Part shown: piece after piece, positions 62,745-64,000 of the stretch
Layout of the letters: each line of letters starts with the position of its first letter
How positions within the stretch are numbered: the stretch's first letter is position 1
NCBI RefSeq assembly: GCF_003334855.1
Contig: NZ_QOWE01000032.1
Location: forward strand, 1 to 64,000
Reading direction: 5' to 3'
Source of the DNA: Larkinella punicea
Lineage (GTDB): Bacteria > Bacteroidota > Bacteroidia > Cytophagales > Spirosomataceae
Length of the DNA: 64,000 nt
Program-made: the position numbers and the translations under genes
The notes under the pieces: model-generated
What the model was told of the DNA's origin: nothing
The model's input: only the letters and a program-made list of their open reading frames with translations
Databases searched by the model: none

Positions 62745-64000
62745 TTACAAGGTTACACCGTCATTTTCCTGAAGTTGCAATTCCGGTTTTTTCGCCATTT
62801 CTTTCAATTCTTCCAGTTTTTTCTTGCCATACGCAAACCGGGTAATCGTCACAAATAAAACCGGTACAAAGAAGATCGCAAGCGAGGTTGCCGCCAACAT
62901 CCCACCAAAAACCGTCCAGCCGATGGTTTTCCGCGCCACGGCACCCGCCCCACTGGCAAAAACCAAGGGCAACACGCCCAGAATAAAGGCCAGCGACGTC
63001 ATGATAATCGGTCGAAGCCGCAGCTTGACCGCTTCGAGCGTTGCCTCCAGCAAATCCACCCCTTTATCGACGCGCTCCTTTGCAAATTCTACAATCAGAA
63101 TGGCGTTTTTGGCCGCCAGACCAATCAGGGTAATCAATCCGATTTGGGCATACACGTTGTTGCTCAGGTAGGGAATCAGCGTTAGCGTCAGGATAGCACC
63201 AAAGGCACCAACCGGAACCGACAGCAAAACCGCAAAAGGAACCGACCAACTTTCGTAGAGTGCGGCCAGGAACAAAAACACAAACAGGATGGACAATCCG
63301 AAGATATAAACCGTGCTGGAGCCGGAACTGATTTCTTCCCGACTCAAGCCGGAAAAGTCGTAGCCGTAGCCCGCCGGAAGCACTTTGTCGGCCACCTCAC
63401 GCAGCGCATCAATGGCTTGGCCGCTACTATAGCCCGGTTTTGGACTCCCGTTAATTTCAACCGAACGGAACAGGTTGTAGTGGGAAATCAGGGGCGCATT
63501 TTCAATGACCTGCGTTTTGATAACCGTGCTGAGGGGCACCATAGCCCCGGATCGGTTCCGGACAAAATACCGGTTTAGTTGCTGAATATCAGCCCGGTAG
63601 GCCGTGTCGGCCTGCGCCACGACCCGGAATTTCCGACCGTAAACGATGAAATCATTGACGTAGATACTCCCCAGGTAGGTCTGCATGGTGGTGTAGACCT
63701 CGTTGACGTTAATGCCCAGCTTCTTGCATTTTTCCCGGTCCACATCGACCCGGAAAGCGGGTGTTTTGGATGTAAAATAGGTGAAGGCCCGCGCGATTTC
63801 CGGCCGCTTGTTGGCTTCGGCAACGAACGTCTGTACCACTTTATCAAATTCCCGCACATCGTCGGTAGTTTCACGCTGCTCGATTTCGAATGTAAATCCG
63901 GCGGTTTGCCCTAAACCGGGAATGGCCGGCGGCTGTATCACCACCACACTCGCTTCTTTAATGGGCGCAAATGCCCGCTGTAACTTGGCAACAACCGAGT
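62745..64000 (-). CDS. RND efflux transporter permease, C-terminal part (cut by window edge)
   Basis: About 418 residues of the C-terminal half of an AcrB-type (HAE1) pump; the frame runs on past the right edge. PAIPGLGQTAGF and the porter-domain segment TSKTPAFRVDVDREK come first, then IENAPLISHYN, and from about residue 220 of the visible part the last transmembrane bundle with LFVFLFLAALYESW, RLRPIIMTSLAFILGVLPL and the final helix FFVPVLFVTI. It would export drugs or other hydrophobic compounds with a membrane-fusion protein and outer-membrane channel, expected outside the window. Confidence 0.93.
   Translation of the reverse strand, partial: SVVAKLQRAFAPIKEASVVVIQPPAIPGLGQTAGFTFEIEQRETTDDVREFDKVVQTFVAEANKRPEIARAFTYFTSKTPAFRVDVDREKCKKLGINVNEVYTTMQTYLGSIYVNDFIVYGRKFRVVAQADTAYRADIQQLNRYFVRNRSGAMVPLSTVIKTQVIENAPLISHYNLFRSVEINGSPKPGYSSGQAIDALREVADKVLPAGYGYDFSGLSREEISSGSSTVYIFGLSILFVFLFLAALYESWSVPFAVLLSVPVGAFGAILTLTLIPYLSNNVYAQIGLITLIGLAAKNAILIVEFAKERVDKGVDLLEATLEAVKLRLRPIIMTSLAFILGVLPLVFASGAGAVARKTIGWTVFGGMLAATSLAIFFVPVLFVTITRFAYGKKKLEELKEMAKKPELQLQENDGVTL

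Overview
The window reads as chromosomal DNA from a Bacteroidota bacterium of the order Cytophagales, probably a Spirosoma/Larkinella-like member. Supporting signs are ParC-type topoisomerase, DUF5686 and CotH/VTC families typical of the phylum, many SCKK/GC lipoboxes, promoters of the TTG-N19/20-TAnnTTTG type (clearest before tRNA-Ser and at 58.7 kb), and almost no Shine-Dalgarno sequences. The genus is inference; the phylum is well supported.

Layout. 0-0.7 kb: the 3' end of an insertion-sequence transposase beside a two-gene PAAR operon. 0.8-7.3 kb: ruvC, then a tightly packed operon for a membrane-linked glycan (flippase-like protein, glycosyltransferase, polysaccharide deacetylase, second glycosyltransferase) continuing into tatD and L-asparaginase, closed by tRNA-Ser(GGA). 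7.7-14.6 kb: secreted or periplasmic hydrolases (PD40 propeller, M15 peptidase, M20 amidohydrolase, M14 carboxypeptidase). 15.0-16.2 kb: a plasmid-like ParA gene plus a small putative ribbon-helix-helix gene, with three clusters of ACGT-core repeats phased at 12 bp. 16.9-26.7 kb: a two-gene hybrid NRPS/PKS assembly line (A-PCP-KS-AT-ACP, then C-A-PCP-TE) and a small unknown protein.

26.8-42.4 kb: MBL hydrolase, OsmC, two lipoproteins, a ScfR-like regulator facing a glutaryl-CoA-dehydrogenase-like gene, a GH29 fucosidase, an FAD oxidoreductase/Nudix pair, topoisomerase IV subunit A, a SanA-like protein and a DKNYY-repeat lipoprotein. 42.4-53.3 kb: a CotH / VTC / DUF4956 / DUF2490 operon, a class III nucleotide cyclase, a large metallophosphatase / kinase-like / beta-barrel fusion, an SdiA-regulated-type propeller lipoprotein and an HD-PycTM protein. 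53.4-64 kb: DUF5686 outer-membrane protein, two FKBP isomerases facing each other across a perfect 41-bp inverted repeat, proS, a Tyr/Gly/Ser-rich low-complexity lipoprotein, an OmpP1/FadL-like barrel, an ECF sigma factor and the C-terminal part of an RND efflux pump.

Most notable: (1) the ParA/RHH locus with 12-bp-phased repeat arrays, (2) the compact NRPS/PKS with two near-identical adenylation domains and an orphan adenylation C-terminal piece at its start, (3) the three-part phosphatase-kinase-barrel protein close to a CotH/VTC operon, and (4) an HD-PycTM protein about 4.5 kb from a class III cyclase. Functions are from reading motifs; no database search was run.
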